Of a stretch of DNA of 64,000 nt, positions 51,085 to 59,780 are shown piece after piece (the first letter of the stretch is position 1; the number at the start of each line of letters is the position of its first letter). The stretch is from positions 264,110 through 328,109 of the forward strand of contig NZ_JNYZ01000003.1 of NCBI RefSeq assembly GCF_000717335.1, read 5' to 3'. Below the pieces are notes generated by a model. The model had not been told where the DNA came from. It did not search any database and saw nothing but the letters and a program-made list of their open reading frames with translations. Both the position numbers and the translations under genes were made by a program. This DNA is from Amycolatopsis jejuensis (GTDB taxonomy: Bacteria > Actinomycetota > Actinomycetes > Mycobacteriales > Pseudonocardiaceae).

Positions 51085-51740
51085 GCCCATGACGTGACCC
51101 CCAGCCTGGTGAGCGTCTCCAGATATGACTGCTCGCCCCGATCCTGTGCGCCGTGCCGGACCAGGTCGACCTTCCCGTCGGGTGCCATGCGCAGCATGGT
51201 GGTCGCTCGGTAGTCGAGATCGGGATCTCGGAGCGCGTCGCCGTCGACGACCGGAACTTCCGGACCGAACATGGCTTTGGCCGCTACCGCGGTCGCGGCG
51301 GGATCGTTGCCCGTGCTGTTGGCGCTGCTGACGTACAACAGCGGGAACTGGTCGATGAGGGAGGCAAGTGGCTCCCAGCGTCCGCCGCATACCAGTACGA
51401 AGCCGCGCCGGGTCGCCGGAGCGGACCATTCAGGAGGTGTTGCGCGCTCTCGTAGCGGCACGAGAAGGGTGACCAGCTCCTCTCGCATGAGCCGAGCCGC
51501 AGTCTGACGTGCGGCAGGCTCCAGATCGAGGCTCGGCGTCAGCGCGGTCCACGCCGCATCCTGGTAGAGCCAAACCGCCACCTCCTGATCGAGCGGACGG
51601 CCCTTCGCCGCATTGATCGACGCCGGTTGCCGGGAGACGATCACATACGTGAGCGGGGGCGGCATCGGAAGAACTGCTGCCCGGCCCTCGCGAAGGGCCG
51701 TATATCCCGGCTGGGCGCCGGGAAGTTCACCGTCTGTCAT
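51081..51740 (-). CDS. YrdC/Sua5-like protein
   Basis: 219 residues. PLTYVIVSRQPASINAAKGR and LLYVSSANSTGNDPAATAVA carry the KGRP and SxAN.TG motifs of the YrdC fold, which binds ATP, bicarbonate and threonine to make threonylcarbamoyl-AMP. No Sua5 C-terminal domain. Housekeeping YrdC genes do not sit inside biosynthetic operons; here it lies between a synthase and aconitase genes with ATGA overlaps on both sides, suggesting a pathway-specific carbamoyl-adenylate or resistance function (inference). Confidence 0.8.
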   Translation of the reverse strand: MTDGELPGAQPGYTALREGRAAVLPMPPPLTYVIVSRQPASINAAKGRPLDQEVAVWLYQDAAWTALTPSLDLEPAARQTAARLMREELVTLLVPLRERATPPEWSAPATRRGFVLVCGGRWEPLASLIDQFPLLYVSSANSTGNDPAATAVAAKAMFGPEVPVVDGDALRDPDLDYRATTMLRMAPDGKVDLVRHGAQDRGEQSYLETLTRLGVTSWA

Positions 51741-52996
51741 GTCACCGGGTCGGCCGAGGCCAGTGGACGGCCGGCCACCATTCCGTCGAGGAACATCGCA
51801 AAGTCGTCCTCGCTGACGACGGATTCGTTGAGCCGGAAAGCACGATCCTTGATCCAGGCCATGGCGGACGTGATTTCGTCCGAGGTCAACCCGTACCCCA
51901 GGTTCTCCGCCACCGATTTCACGATCCGGCTCGACACCAGCTGAGTGAGGAGTACCTTCTGCTCGATACCGAGATGCTCTTTCTGGTCGAACGCATGGAA
52001 TACCGTCGGATCCAGAAAATGCGTTCCGGCGCTGGTCGTGCCGACCCCGGAACCGACGATCGGGGTGGTCACGGTGATCGGTACGCCCGTTTCGCGAGAG
52101 ACCATTTCGGTAATCCGCGGCAGCTGCTTCAGATCCGGCGCCGACCACCACAGAGGGACGTCGGTGCCGAGTAGTTCGGCAGCCCGCTTCGGGGCGTAAG
52201 TGAGCAAGAAGACGAGCACCTCGGTGGGAGTCATTCCGCTGCGCTCGGAAAAGCCGAGCCAGGAAGTGGCGATGACCCTGGTTCCGGTCTCCATCGCGGC
52301 GAGGGTGTTCGGGAGCGCGAGGCCGAGATCATTGTGCATATGCGAGCCGAGGACCACCTCATCGCCCGCCCGCCGGGCGATGTCCTCGAAGAGGGCACCT
52401 GCCTCTCTCGGCAGCAGTCCACCGGTGGTGTCCGCCAGTACGATCAGACCCGCGCCCTCGGCGGTCATGGCCGCGGCGCTGTCCGCCAGCTGTGCCCGGT
52501 CTGCGCGGGGAGCATCCCCCATGATGACGTCGACGGCCACCTCTCCGGCTGATTCCTGAACTGCCTGCTTGACCACGTCGAGTGCATAGGCGAAAAATTC
52601 AGACGTCGAGCGTCCGGTCAGCTGGCACATCTCCGCCGAGCTTCCCACAATGATGAGCAGCCGGGTGTTCTTCGCGCCGTTGAGAGCCTTCAGTCCGAGT
52701 TCGACGTCCTGCGGGAGGCATCGACACACGGCAGAGACGCTGACGGCCTCTTGCGCCTCCTGCGCGACTTTCCGGATGGCCTCGCGCTCGTGGCCGGAGA
52801 TGGCGGGGAAACCCGCGGCATACACCACCTGCCGAGAACCGTTCTCGCCGAACATCGCTCCTTGCGCCAGCGCGAGTTTCACTCGGAAGTCAGCGCTCAT
52901 CAGAGTCTTCGCCTGCGCACCGTCCCGCGGTGACTCCTCGTAGACGACGACCCTTCCCGCCTGCGCCGACGCTCGGATCAAGTCATGCTCGGTCAC
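51737..52996 (-). CDS. Isopropylmalate/homocitrate synthase-like enzyme (HMGL family)
   Basis: 419 residues. VVVYEESPRDGAQAKTLMSA gives the RDG active-site motif (the usual D.TLRDG is replaced by EESPRDG), and LGSHMHNDLGLALPNTLAAM the HxHND metal site. GLIVLADTTGGLLP is the next strand. The TIM-barrel condenses acetyl-CoA or another acyl thioester with a 2-oxo acid. The C-terminal regulatory LeuA dimer domain is absent. With aconitase subunits downstream it would elongate an oxo acid or form an alkylmalate; substrate unknown. Confidence 0.88.
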   Translation of the reverse strand: MTEHDLIRASAQAGRVVVYEESPRDGAQAKTLMSADFRVKLALAQGAMFGENGSRQVVYAAGFPAISGHEREAIRKVAQEAQEAVSVSAVCRCLPQDVELGLKALNGAKNTRLLIIVGSSAEMCQLTGRSTSEFFAYALDVVKQAVQESAGEVAVDVIMGDAPRADRAQLADSAAAMTAEGAGLIVLADTTGGLLPREAGALFEDIARRAGDEVVLGSHMHNDLGLALPNTLAAMETGTRVIATSWLGFSERSGMTPTEVLVFLLTYAPKRAAELLGTDVPLWWSAPDLKQLPRITEMVSRETGVPITVTTPIVGSGVGTTSAGTHFLDPTVFHAFDQKEHLGIEQKVLLTQLVSSRIVKSVAENLGYGLTSDEITSAMAWIKDRAFRLNESVVSEDDFAMFLDGMVAGRPLASADPVT

Positions 52997-53298
52997 TGCT
53001 GCTCCTCACGGTCAATTGCGGTGAGCGCGGCGCTCAACGCGTCCACGGACGGGTTGTCCCACAGCACCGTCGGATCGACGACGAGACCGAACTCGTCTTC
53101 GATCTCGCCACACACCGCGACCGCGTGCAGTGAGTCGAGCCCGTATTCGGGCAGCGGAACCGAACTGTCGATATTCTCCGGTGCCATCTGCAGGTAGCCG
53201 GCGATCCGGCCGGTCAGCCAGGTGGCCAGCCGGTGCCGGTCGATGGCCGGGGAAACTTGCTCGGGTGACATCGGGATCTCCTCGTCCGCGGTTGTCAT
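52993..53298 (-). CDS. Acyl carrier protein
   Basis: 101 residues starting MTTADEEIPMSPEQVSPAID. PLPEYGLDSLHAVAVCGEIE carries the phosphopantetheine Ser of the DSL motif; DSSVPLPEYG is typical of carrier proteins that partner with fatty acyl-AMP ligases. ATGA overlap with the upstream acyl-CoA dehydrogenase and with the downstream synthase. It likely holds the acyl chain activated by the ligase and oxidised by the dehydrogenases. Confidence 0.92.
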   Translation of the reverse strand: MTTADEEIPMSPEQVSPAIDRHRLATWLTGRIAGYLQMAPENIDSSVPLPEYGLDSLHAVAVCGEIEDEFGLVVDPTVLWDNPSVDALSAALTAIDREEQQ

Positions 53299-54944
53299 GC
53301 CATGCTGCGGAGGTCGCGGCACGCAAGGTCGAACGTCATGTCCTGGTCGGCGCGTTCGGCAGCGTCGGTACCCAGTTGCGACCGCGCCGCTGCCACGGCG
53401 GCCGGCAGACCCGGGAGGTCAGGCAGGCGGCCGGTGAATCGCCTGGCCAGCCTGGCCAACGCCAGCAGCGGCCACGCCGGGTCGCCGCCGTCGGCCAGCC
53501 AGCGGCCAAGGCAGGCCGCCGCGCCGAGGGCGAGGGCGTAACGCGTGGTCAGCGCGAGAGCAGCCGGGCCGGCGGTGATACCCGGCTCGTTCGGCGGAAG
53601 CGTGCGGCAGTCCGCGGCCAGTGCGTCGACCTGGTCGCCGAACCACGCCGCCAGGGCACGCAACTCCCTGGCATCACGGGGAATCCGGTCGACGGCGGTC
53701 AGCAGCGTGCCGATCAGCGGGTCGTCGTCGTCCGGCTGGAGGGTGAGCCTGCCGAAATCCAGTTCATCGGATCCTGATCGGAACAACTCGTCCGGCGCCG
53801 GGATCCCAGACCGAGCCGAGCGCGGTAAGCAGGTCAGCAGGGTCAATTGAGCGGAGATGGCAGGCTCGTGCCCGAGACCGGCTGCCCGGACGTCCCGGAC
53901 CAGTTTCTGGAAGTAGCCGGTTTCCCCGTCCCGCACGTAGAAGGCGGCTCCGAGCAGCGCACTCAGTTCCGTCGTCGCGTCGATCAACATCCGGGGGACC
54001 AGGAACTTCACCGCAGCCGCGTACCGGTTGGCGGAGCCGGGAAACCGGACCAGTGCCTCGGCCGCCGCGCCGCAGAACGCGTCGCAGCACAACAGGTCGG
54101 CGAATGCGCCGGACAGAATTGCCTCGGCACGCGGCATTCCGGCCAGCGATGCGCCGTACAGGATGCGACGGCGGGCGTGCCGCACTGCCAGCCGCAATGC
54201 GGTGTCCAGGATGCCGATCATCATGCCGGGCAGGGCGACCCGGATGACCTGGCAGGACCGCTGGCCATCGCCCAGGCCGCCAAGCGGGCTGGCCGCGGGT
54301 ACCGGACACTCGGTGAACCGGATGCCGCCGAGTGAGACGCCCCGCATCCCGACCGTGGCGTGCCGGGGCAGGTCATGTACGCGGTCAGCAGCCAGTTCGC
54401 CGCGATGCAGCAGGAGTTGGCGGTACGGCCGCGTGCCGGGCGTGTCCATGGTGCGGGCCGACACAACCATGGCGTCGGCGTGCTCGATATTCGCAACGAT
54501 GTCGTTGACCCCGTTGAGGACGAGCGAGTTACCCGACCGGACGGCCGACAGCCCGTGATCGGTGAGATCGCTGCCGCCCGCCAGGGTTCCTCCGGCCAGC
54601 AGCAGTTTCGCGGTTCGCGCGCATTGTTGCGGCGAGCCGGCGGTCCACACGTTGGCCGCGGCCACCAGGGGGCCGGCGCCGCAACCCAGCCCGAGAGCGG
54701 GGTCGCGCCGGTAGACCGCGCGCAGGACCTCGATCGTGCGGGCGAGGTTCCGCAGCCGGCCGCCGTGGTGGGCAGGCACGAACTCCGCGGTCAATCCGAA
54801 CTCCGCCATTGCCGCGACGCCGGACGGCGGCAGCTCCGCCCGTTCGTCGGCTGCCAGGCACGCCGCGAGTCCCAGCGGGTTGTCCGCGGCCCAAGGATCG
54901 CCGAGGATCCGTTGTACGGCCGCCACGGCCGCACCGGTTGTCAT
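53295..54944 (-). CDS. Acyl-CoA/acyl-ACP dehydrogenase-like protein (second copy)
   Basis: 549 residues. N-terminal helical domain (FGLTAEFVPAHHGGRLRNLA), middle beta domain (GSDLTDHGLSAVRSGNSLVL) and C-terminal helices (RHARRRILYGASLAGMPRAE). The FAD-binding threonine/serine pattern of the middle domain is degenerate compared with the neighbouring copy (TEPGHGSD there, GGSDLTDHG here). A C-terminal extension of about 150 residues is shared by both copies. Likely desaturates or oxidises an ACP-bound chain. Confidence 0.82.
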   Translation of the reverse strand: MTTGAAVAAVQRILGDPWAADNPLGLAACLAADERAELPPSGVAAMAEFGLTAEFVPAHHGGRLRNLARTIEVLRAVYRRDPALGLGCGAGPLVAAANVWTAGSPQQCARTAKLLLAGGTLAGGSDLTDHGLSAVRSGNSLVLNGVNDIVANIEHADAMVVSARTMDTPGTRPYRQLLLHRGELAADRVHDLPRHATVGMRGVSLGGIRFTECPVPAASPLGGLGDGQRSCQVIRVALPGMMIGILDTALRLAVRHARRRILYGASLAGMPRAEAILSGAFADLLCCDAFCGAAAEALVRFPGSANRYAAAVKFLVPRMLIDATTELSALLGAAFYVRDGETGYFQKLVRDVRAAGLGHEPAISAQLTLLTCLPRSARSGIPAPDELFRSGSDELDFGRLTLQPDDDDPLIGTLLTAVDRIPRDARELRALAAWFGDQVDALAADCRTLPPNEPGITAGPAALALTTRYALALGAAACLGRWLADGGDPAWPLLALARLARRFTGRLPDLPGLPAAVAAARSQLGTDAAERADQDMTFDLACRDLRSMA

Positions 54945-56509
54945 GCCAGTCTCTCCTCGAAGGCCGGCTCGAGCCCATCCAACGTGTCGCGCTCGATCGG
55001 TTCGGCCGGCTCGCCGAGCAGCACCATGACGCGGGCAAGGCAAGCCTGCAGCCAGGTCGCGTCCACTCGGCCGGGATTCGCTTGGTACAGCCGCATACAC
55101 GCGGCGCCGGCAAAACACAGTTCGTACCGGACAGCCAGTTCGAATGCCTCGGCCGGTGGCTGTTTGGCCGCCTGGTGATCAGCCAGTGCGGCCAGCACCT
55201 CGTCGGTGAGCGCCGCGAACCGCGCGACCAACGGGCCGGACAATGCCGAGGCCACTTCCGGTACCGACTGCACGAGATCACAGCCGGTCGGAGACAGCAG
55301 GCGCAACCGGTCGAACCGCAGCGGCCCGACCGGCCGCGCCAGATCGGTCACCGCGGCCACGTCCGAATTCCGCCGACGGGCCGCGTAACCCCGGGCGAGC
55401 AAGCCGAACTGGCCGATCAGGGCGTACCGGTTCACGTCGGTGCTGCCGTCGAAGATCGCGACCAGCCGGTGATCGCGCTCGATCTTCTCGAACTCGCCGG
55501 CCACCAGGAATCCTTGCCCGCCAAGCAGTTCACCGAGTTCGGCGAGCATCCCGTCGACGAGTGCCGGTACCAGCGCCTTCACCACGGGCGACACGACACT
55601 CAGCTCTTCCGGAGCGGCGTTGACATATCTGCCTGCCACCGTGGAGACGGCCTCCACCAGCCACGTGGTCGCGACCGCACGGCCGAGCACCCGGCGCACG
55701 TTCGGCAGATCGGCGAGCCGGTGGACACCGGCGTGGCGGGCCGCCGCGAATTCCGCCGCGAACCGCAACCCGTGTGCTGCGGCGCCGAGCGACAGTGACG
55801 TGGTCAGAATCCTGGTCAGCTGCAGGGCTTTTACCGTGATCTCCATGCCCTGCCCGGCGCCGCCGAGCAGGGCGTCATCCGGTACCGGCGCGTCGTGCAG
55901 AGCGATGCCGCTGATGTCCGCGCCGCGCACACCGTGCGTGTGCAGCTTGGGCACGTAGGTGTAGCGGTCGGCGAGTACGCCGGACTTGTCGAGCAGGAAC
56001 AGTCCGAAGCCCCGATTGCCGCCCTCCGGCTTTGTCCTTGCCAGCACACACAGTACGTCGCTGCGCGTCGCGTTGTTGATCGTCCACTTCGTGCCGTTGA
56101 GGAGCCAGCCCTGATCGGTGCGGGTGGCAGTCACCTCACCGGCCAGCAGGTCGCTGCCATGGCCCGGCTCGGTCAGGGCCCACGACACCACGGCGCCCGC
56201 TCCGATTCGACCGCCCAGAGCTGCTCGCTGCTCTCGGGTGCCGGCCAGCCAGGTGGCCACGCCGCCGAGAAACGTCTTCCCGTGCGCGACGGCAACGGTC
56301 AGGTCGCGAGCCGCGACGGCGGCCAGCAATCGGATCAGCTGGCTGAAATCGCCCAGCCGGCCGCCATCGGCCGCCGGTACGTAGTAGGCAGGCAGTCCGA
56401 ACTCGTCCAGCGCCGTGCACGCCGCACTCGGAAACGCCTCTTCCGAGTCCAATTTGGACAGTCGGTCCGGATCGAGGGCGCCGGCGATCAGTTCGGCCAG
56501 CTCAGCCAT
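54941..56509 (-). CDS. Acyl-CoA/acyl-ACP dehydrogenase (first copy)
   Basis: 522 residues. AVVSWALTEPGHGSDLLAGE is the canonical flavin-site motif, followed by GWLLNGTKWTINNATRSDVL and HTHGVRGADISGIALHDAPV. LGGQGFLVAGEFEKIERDHR and AIFDGSTDVNRYALIGQFGL end the core, where the catalytic carboxylate region would lie. The C-terminal extension matches the next gene. This combination (ligase, dehydrogenase, carrier) is known from lipopeptide pathways, where it introduces a double bond. Confidence 0.88.
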   Translation of the reverse strand: MAELAELIAGALDPDRLSKLDSEEAFPSAACTALDEFGLPAYYVPAADGGRLGDFSQLIRLLAAVAARDLTVAVAHGKTFLGGVATWLAGTREQRAALGGRIGAGAVVSWALTEPGHGSDLLAGEVTATRTDQGWLLNGTKWTINNATRSDVLCVLARTKPEGGNRGFGLFLLDKSGVLADRYTYVPKLHTHGVRGADISGIALHDAPVPDDALLGGAGQGMEITVKALQLTRILTTSLSLGAAAHGLRFAAEFAAARHAGVHRLADLPNVRRVLGRAVATTWLVEAVSTVAGRYVNAAPEELSVVSPVVKALVPALVDGMLAELGELLGGQGFLVAGEFEKIERDHRLVAIFDGSTDVNRYALIGQFGLLARGYAARRRNSDVAAVTDLARPVGPLRFDRLRLLSPTGCDLVQSVPEVASALSGPLVARFAALTDEVLAALADHQAAKQPPAEAFELAVRYELCFAGAACMRLYQANPGRVDATWLQACLARVMVLLGEPAEPIERDTLDGLEPAFEERLA

Positions 56510-58244
56510 CGGATTCTCGTCCTGGCTCCCGGAGCGCGGCGTCGACAGCTTCGTACACCGGTTGCAGCGCACCGGAAAGGAACAGCTCCCTCATCTCAGT
56601 GCGCTGGATCTTGCCGCTCGTGGTCCGGCGGACCGCGCCGGGCCGAAGCAGCACGACGGCGGCCGGGCGGATGCCGAACTCGCGCGTCACGGTGAGCCGG
56701 ATCGACGTGGCCAGATTGCGGAGGCGCGCCTCGTCCGGCCTGCCGCGCAGCTCGTGGGTCACGACGATCTGTTCGTCCGGCGCGGCGACGCCGAACACGG
56801 CCCCGACAACCGGCTGCAATTCCGGGTGCTGCGCCCGGATCTCGTGCTCGATGTCCTGCGGGTACAGATTGCGCCCCCGCACGATCAGGGTTTCCTTGAT
56901 CCGCCCGGTCACGTACAGCTCACCGCCGTGCACGATGCCGAGGTCGCCGGTGCGCAGGAATCCCGTCTCCCCGTCGGCCGTCGTGGCTCCGAACACAGCT
57001 GCCGTCGCTGCCGGGTTCCGCCAGTAGCCCATGGTCACGCTCGGACCGCGGAGCCAGATCTCGCCGATTCGCCCCTCCCCGGCGGTCGCGGACGTCGCCG
57101 GGTCGACGACCCGGACGTCGAAGTCGTCCGCGGTACCGCAGCTCACCAGTTCCGCCCCGGGCGTTGCCGGGTCCACCGGCCGGAACTCGTGGCGTTCCAG
57201 CGCCGCCGCGTCCACCCGCGCGATCATCGGTTCGCGGTCGCCCCGGCCGGACACGAACACGGTCGCCTCCGCGAGGCCATAGCAGGGCGTCAGAGCGTGT
57301 GACGCATAGCCGGCCGGGGCGAACCGCTTCGCGAAGGCGAGCAGCGTCCGCGCGCGGATCGGTTCCGATCCGTTCGCCGAATGCGTCCACCGCGACAGGT
57401 CGAGCCCGGCGAGCTGGTCATCGGTGACCCCGTGGACGCACTGCTCGAAAGCGAAGTTCGGCGCCGCCGAATAGTTGATGCCGAACCGGTCGATCAGGGT
57501 GAGCCAGTGGATCGGGCGCTTGAGGAACGCGGTCGGCGACATCAGTGCGCACTCGGAACCGAAGAAGAGTGCGGGCAGCAGCTGTCCGATCAGTCCCATG
57601 TCGTGGTAGAGCGGAATCCAGCCACCGAACCGGGTCCGGCCGGTGAAGCCCATCGCCCGCCCGAGGCAGGCCACGTTGTGCAACAGGTTGCCGTGGCTGA
57701 CCATGACCCCCTTGGGATCGCCGGTCGACCCGGACGTGTACTGCAGCATCGCCAGATCGGCCCTGCTGACGTCGGGCGCGGCGAACGGATCGGCACCGGT
57801 CAGTTCCGCGACGTCGACCACGTCTACCCCGGGCAGTTCGGCCCGCGCCCAGTCCTGTGCGTCGGCGAAATCCGCGGGACCGGTGAGCACGCGGCGCGCA
57901 CCGGAGTCGACCGCGATCGTCGACACGCGGCGGCGCTGGTGGGCGTACTTACCGGGGAGCGGCGCCGGAACCGCGACCATGCCCGCATACAGCACGCCGA
58001 GGAACGCGGCAACGAAGTCCGGACCGGACGGGAAAACCAGCATGACGCGGTCGCCGGGGTTACCGGACCGCAGCGCTGCCGCGATGGCGCGGGCCCGCCG
58101 GTCGAGCTCCGCGTACGACACCGTCAACGGCGTGCTGCCGTCTTCGGCAACGGTGGTCACGGCCGGTGCGGAGCCGTTTTCGGCAACCCGGCGGCGAAAC
58201 AGGTCGACCACGCTCGTCGCAGTCTGGATGGCGGTGAGTGTCAA
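56502..58244 (-). CDS. Fatty acyl-AMP ligase
   Basis: 580 residues from TTG with GGAAGG seven bases upstream. Adenylation motif YTSGSTGDPKGVMVSHGNLL, then FGGWIPLYHDMGLIGQLLPA and AEATVFVSGRGDREPMIARV typical of FAAL rather than acyl-CoA synthetases, and RGRNLYPQDIEHEI with GKIQRTEMR at the end. Length matches FAAL. It activates a fatty acid as acyl-AMP and loads it on the ACP encoded three genes on. First gene of the operon. Confidence 0.93.
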   Translation of the reverse strand: MTLTAIQTATSVVDLFRRRVAENGSAPAVTTVAEDGSTPLTVSYAELDRRARAIAAALRSGNPGDRVMLVFPSGPDFVAAFLGVLYAGMVAVPAPLPGKYAHQRRRVSTIAVDSGARRVLTGPADFADAQDWARAELPGVDVVDVAELTGADPFAAPDVSRADLAMLQYTSGSTGDPKGVMVSHGNLLHNVACLGRAMGFTGRTRFGGWIPLYHDMGLIGQLLPALFFGSECALMSPTAFLKRPIHWLTLIDRFGINYSAAPNFAFEQCVHGVTDDQLAGLDLSRWTHSANGSEPIRARTLLAFAKRFAPAGYASHALTPCYGLAEATVFVSGRGDREPMIARVDAAALERHEFRPVDPATPGAELVSCGTADDFDVRVVDPATSATAGEGRIGEIWLRGPSVTMGYWRNPAATAAVFGATTADGETGFLRTGDLGIVHGGELYVTGRIKETLIVRGRNLYPQDIEHEIRAQHPELQPVVGAVFGVAAPDEQIVVTHELRGRPDEARLRNLATSIRLTVTREFGIRPAAVVLLRPGAVRRTTSGKIQRTEMRELFLSGALQPVYEAVDAALREPGRESDG

Positions 58245-58664
58245 GCGCTCGCCTTCCTACCCAGTGGGTATCCGATCGAGGTCGGGTAATTCACTCGTCC
58301 CGTTCCCAATGGACCGTACTTGCGTAAACCGAACCGGGGCGCCAGCAGGGTCATTTCGGTCACGAACTTTGACCGGAGAGGAAAATGTGCGACCGCATTG
58401 GGGAGATCACCCGCTGGGGGTGATACGCGAAGCCGACTCGACAGCGGTCACCCTTGGGCGGACAGGAAAAATCCCCTTATCTGGCAGGCTCGTCGTCCGG
58501 CGCTGGTTCGCGTTGTGGTAGCTGTGCGATTTCGGTACCGATTCGTTCGGTCGGCTTTACCGATTCGCATGGCTCCATCTCTTGATATTGTCGATTTATC
58601 CAGGAGTGGCAGGCCTTGACGGCGGCATGTGGAAAAGGAAAAACGAATCGGGTGGGGTGCTGGC
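58245..58664. other. Intergenic region between catabolic and FAAL operons
   Basis: About 420 bases. Its AT-richer centre with TTTACGCAAGTACGG and TTTGACCGGAG-like stretches probably holds the FAAL promoter. A possible 33-codon gene lies at 58477-58578. No clear terminator for the gentisate operon is seen. Confidence 0.5.
58477..58578 (-). CDS. Possible short peptide between operons
   Basis: 33 residues: MEPCESVKPTERIGTEIAQL then PQREPAPDDEPAR. It is compact, has one Cys and an acidic Pro-rich end, and is followed by a T-rich stretch. Ribosome-binding support is weak (CAAGAG directly before ATG). It could be a small regulatory peptide, a peptide substrate of the operon, or chance. Confidence 0.25.
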   Translation of the reverse strand: MEPCESVKPTERIGTEIAQLPQREPAPDDEPAR

Positions 58665-59780
58665 TCAGGCGGCGACCGGCTGGTGGCCGCCGTTGTCGGA
58701 GTAGCCCTCTTCGCGGAAGAAGCCGAGTGACCGCATCACCGGGAAGTCGTTGAACGAGAACAGGCAGGCGTCGTCGGACTGGCTTGCGTTCGCGTGTTCG
58801 TGCCACGTCCACGACGGGACGCAGAAGATGTCGCCCTCGCTCCAGTCGAAGCGTTTGCCGGCGATGATCGAGACGCCGCTTCCCTTGGCCGCGGTGTAGA
58901 TCTTCGAGCCGACCTGGCGGTGTGCCAGGGTGGCCTCGCCTGCGCGCAGCAGTTGCATGTGCGCGCTCATAGTGGGCATGACCGAACCACCGGTGAGCGG
59001 GTTGCTGTACTCCATGATGATGCCGTCGTAGGGGGAACCGTCGGTGGCCTTCGCGGCGTTGAGCAGCGCCTCGTAGGTGGGTTCCCACGGGTAGGCGAGC
59101 AGCGGTGAGTGGTTTTTCGACCAGGTGTCGCCGTACGGGCGCAGCTGTCCGGCGCCGTAGGTGAGCAGCGAGGAGTTCACCACGCCCTCTTCCTTCTGGT
59201 AGACGTCCGGGTGCACCTCGTAGAACGGCGCGTCCAGGGCGTTGACCAGGGGGATGTCCAGTCCGTCCTGCCAGATCACCGGGCCGGACTCGGCGGCGCC
59301 TTCGTTGCCGTGCTCGTGCCAGGTCCAGTTCGGGGTGATCGCGAAGTCGCGTGGGCCGACCTTCAGTTTCTGTCCGTCCACAATGGTCCAGGCGCCGGTG
59401 CCTTCGAGGACGAACCGCAGGGCGGCGGCCTGGTGCCGGTGGGCGGTCATCGACTCGCCGGGGGCCATGACCTGCAGGCCGGTGTAGAGCAGCCCGACGG
59501 TGGCCGCGATGTCCCGGCGTTCGGGGTTGTACAGCGCCACGACGCGGCGGCCGGCGTCGTCGCCCTTGACGAGGCCGAGGGCTTCGAGCACGAGCGGGCG
59601 AAGGTCCTGGTAGCGCCAGTGCATGGGGATCGACTGCGGTTTGGGGGACCAGGGTTCGATCTTGTTCGCGATCGTCCACAGTGCCCCGGCGTCCAGCTCT
59701 TCGAGACGCTGGTAGTAGGCCAGCAGCTCGTCGGTGTCGCGTACCCGTGCCCGGCCGAGCATGTCGTCGTTTGCGGTCAT
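58665..59780 (-). CDS. Gentisate 1,2-dioxygenase
   Basis: 371 residues, a bicupin. First cupin: ESMTAHRHQAAALRFVLEGT, then FAITPNWTWHEHGNEG (His metal ligands). Second cupin: MSAHMQLLRAGEATLAHRQV, FDWSEGDIFCVPSWTWHEHA. ATNKIEPWSPKPQSIPMHWR-like N-terminus fits the family. It cleaves gentisate to maleylpyruvate with Fe(II). Its ATG overlaps the GntR gene stop (ATGA). Confidence 0.93.
   Translation of the reverse strand: MTANDDMLGRARVRDTDELLAYYQRLEELDAGALWTIANKIEPWSPKPQSIPMHWRYQDLRPLVLEALGLVKGDDAGRRVVALYNPERRDIAATVGLLYTGLQVMAPGESMTAHRHQAAALRFVLEGTGAWTIVDGQKLKVGPRDFAITPNWTWHEHGNEGAAESGPVIWQDGLDIPLVNALDAPFYEVHPDVYQKEEGVVNSSLLTYGAGQLRPYGDTWSKNHSPLLAYPWEPTYEALLNAAKATDGSPYDGIIMEYSNPLTGGSVMPTMSAHMQLLRAGEATLAHRQVGSKIYTAAKGSGVSIIAGKRFDWSEGDIFCVPSWTWHEHANASQSDDACLFSFNDFPVMRSLGFFREEGYSDNGGHQPVAA

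Noticed and set aside
58320..58619. Rightward 99-codon frame in the FAAL upstream region
   Set aside because: Arg-rich with no motif or ribosome-binding site; it crosses the probable promoter.
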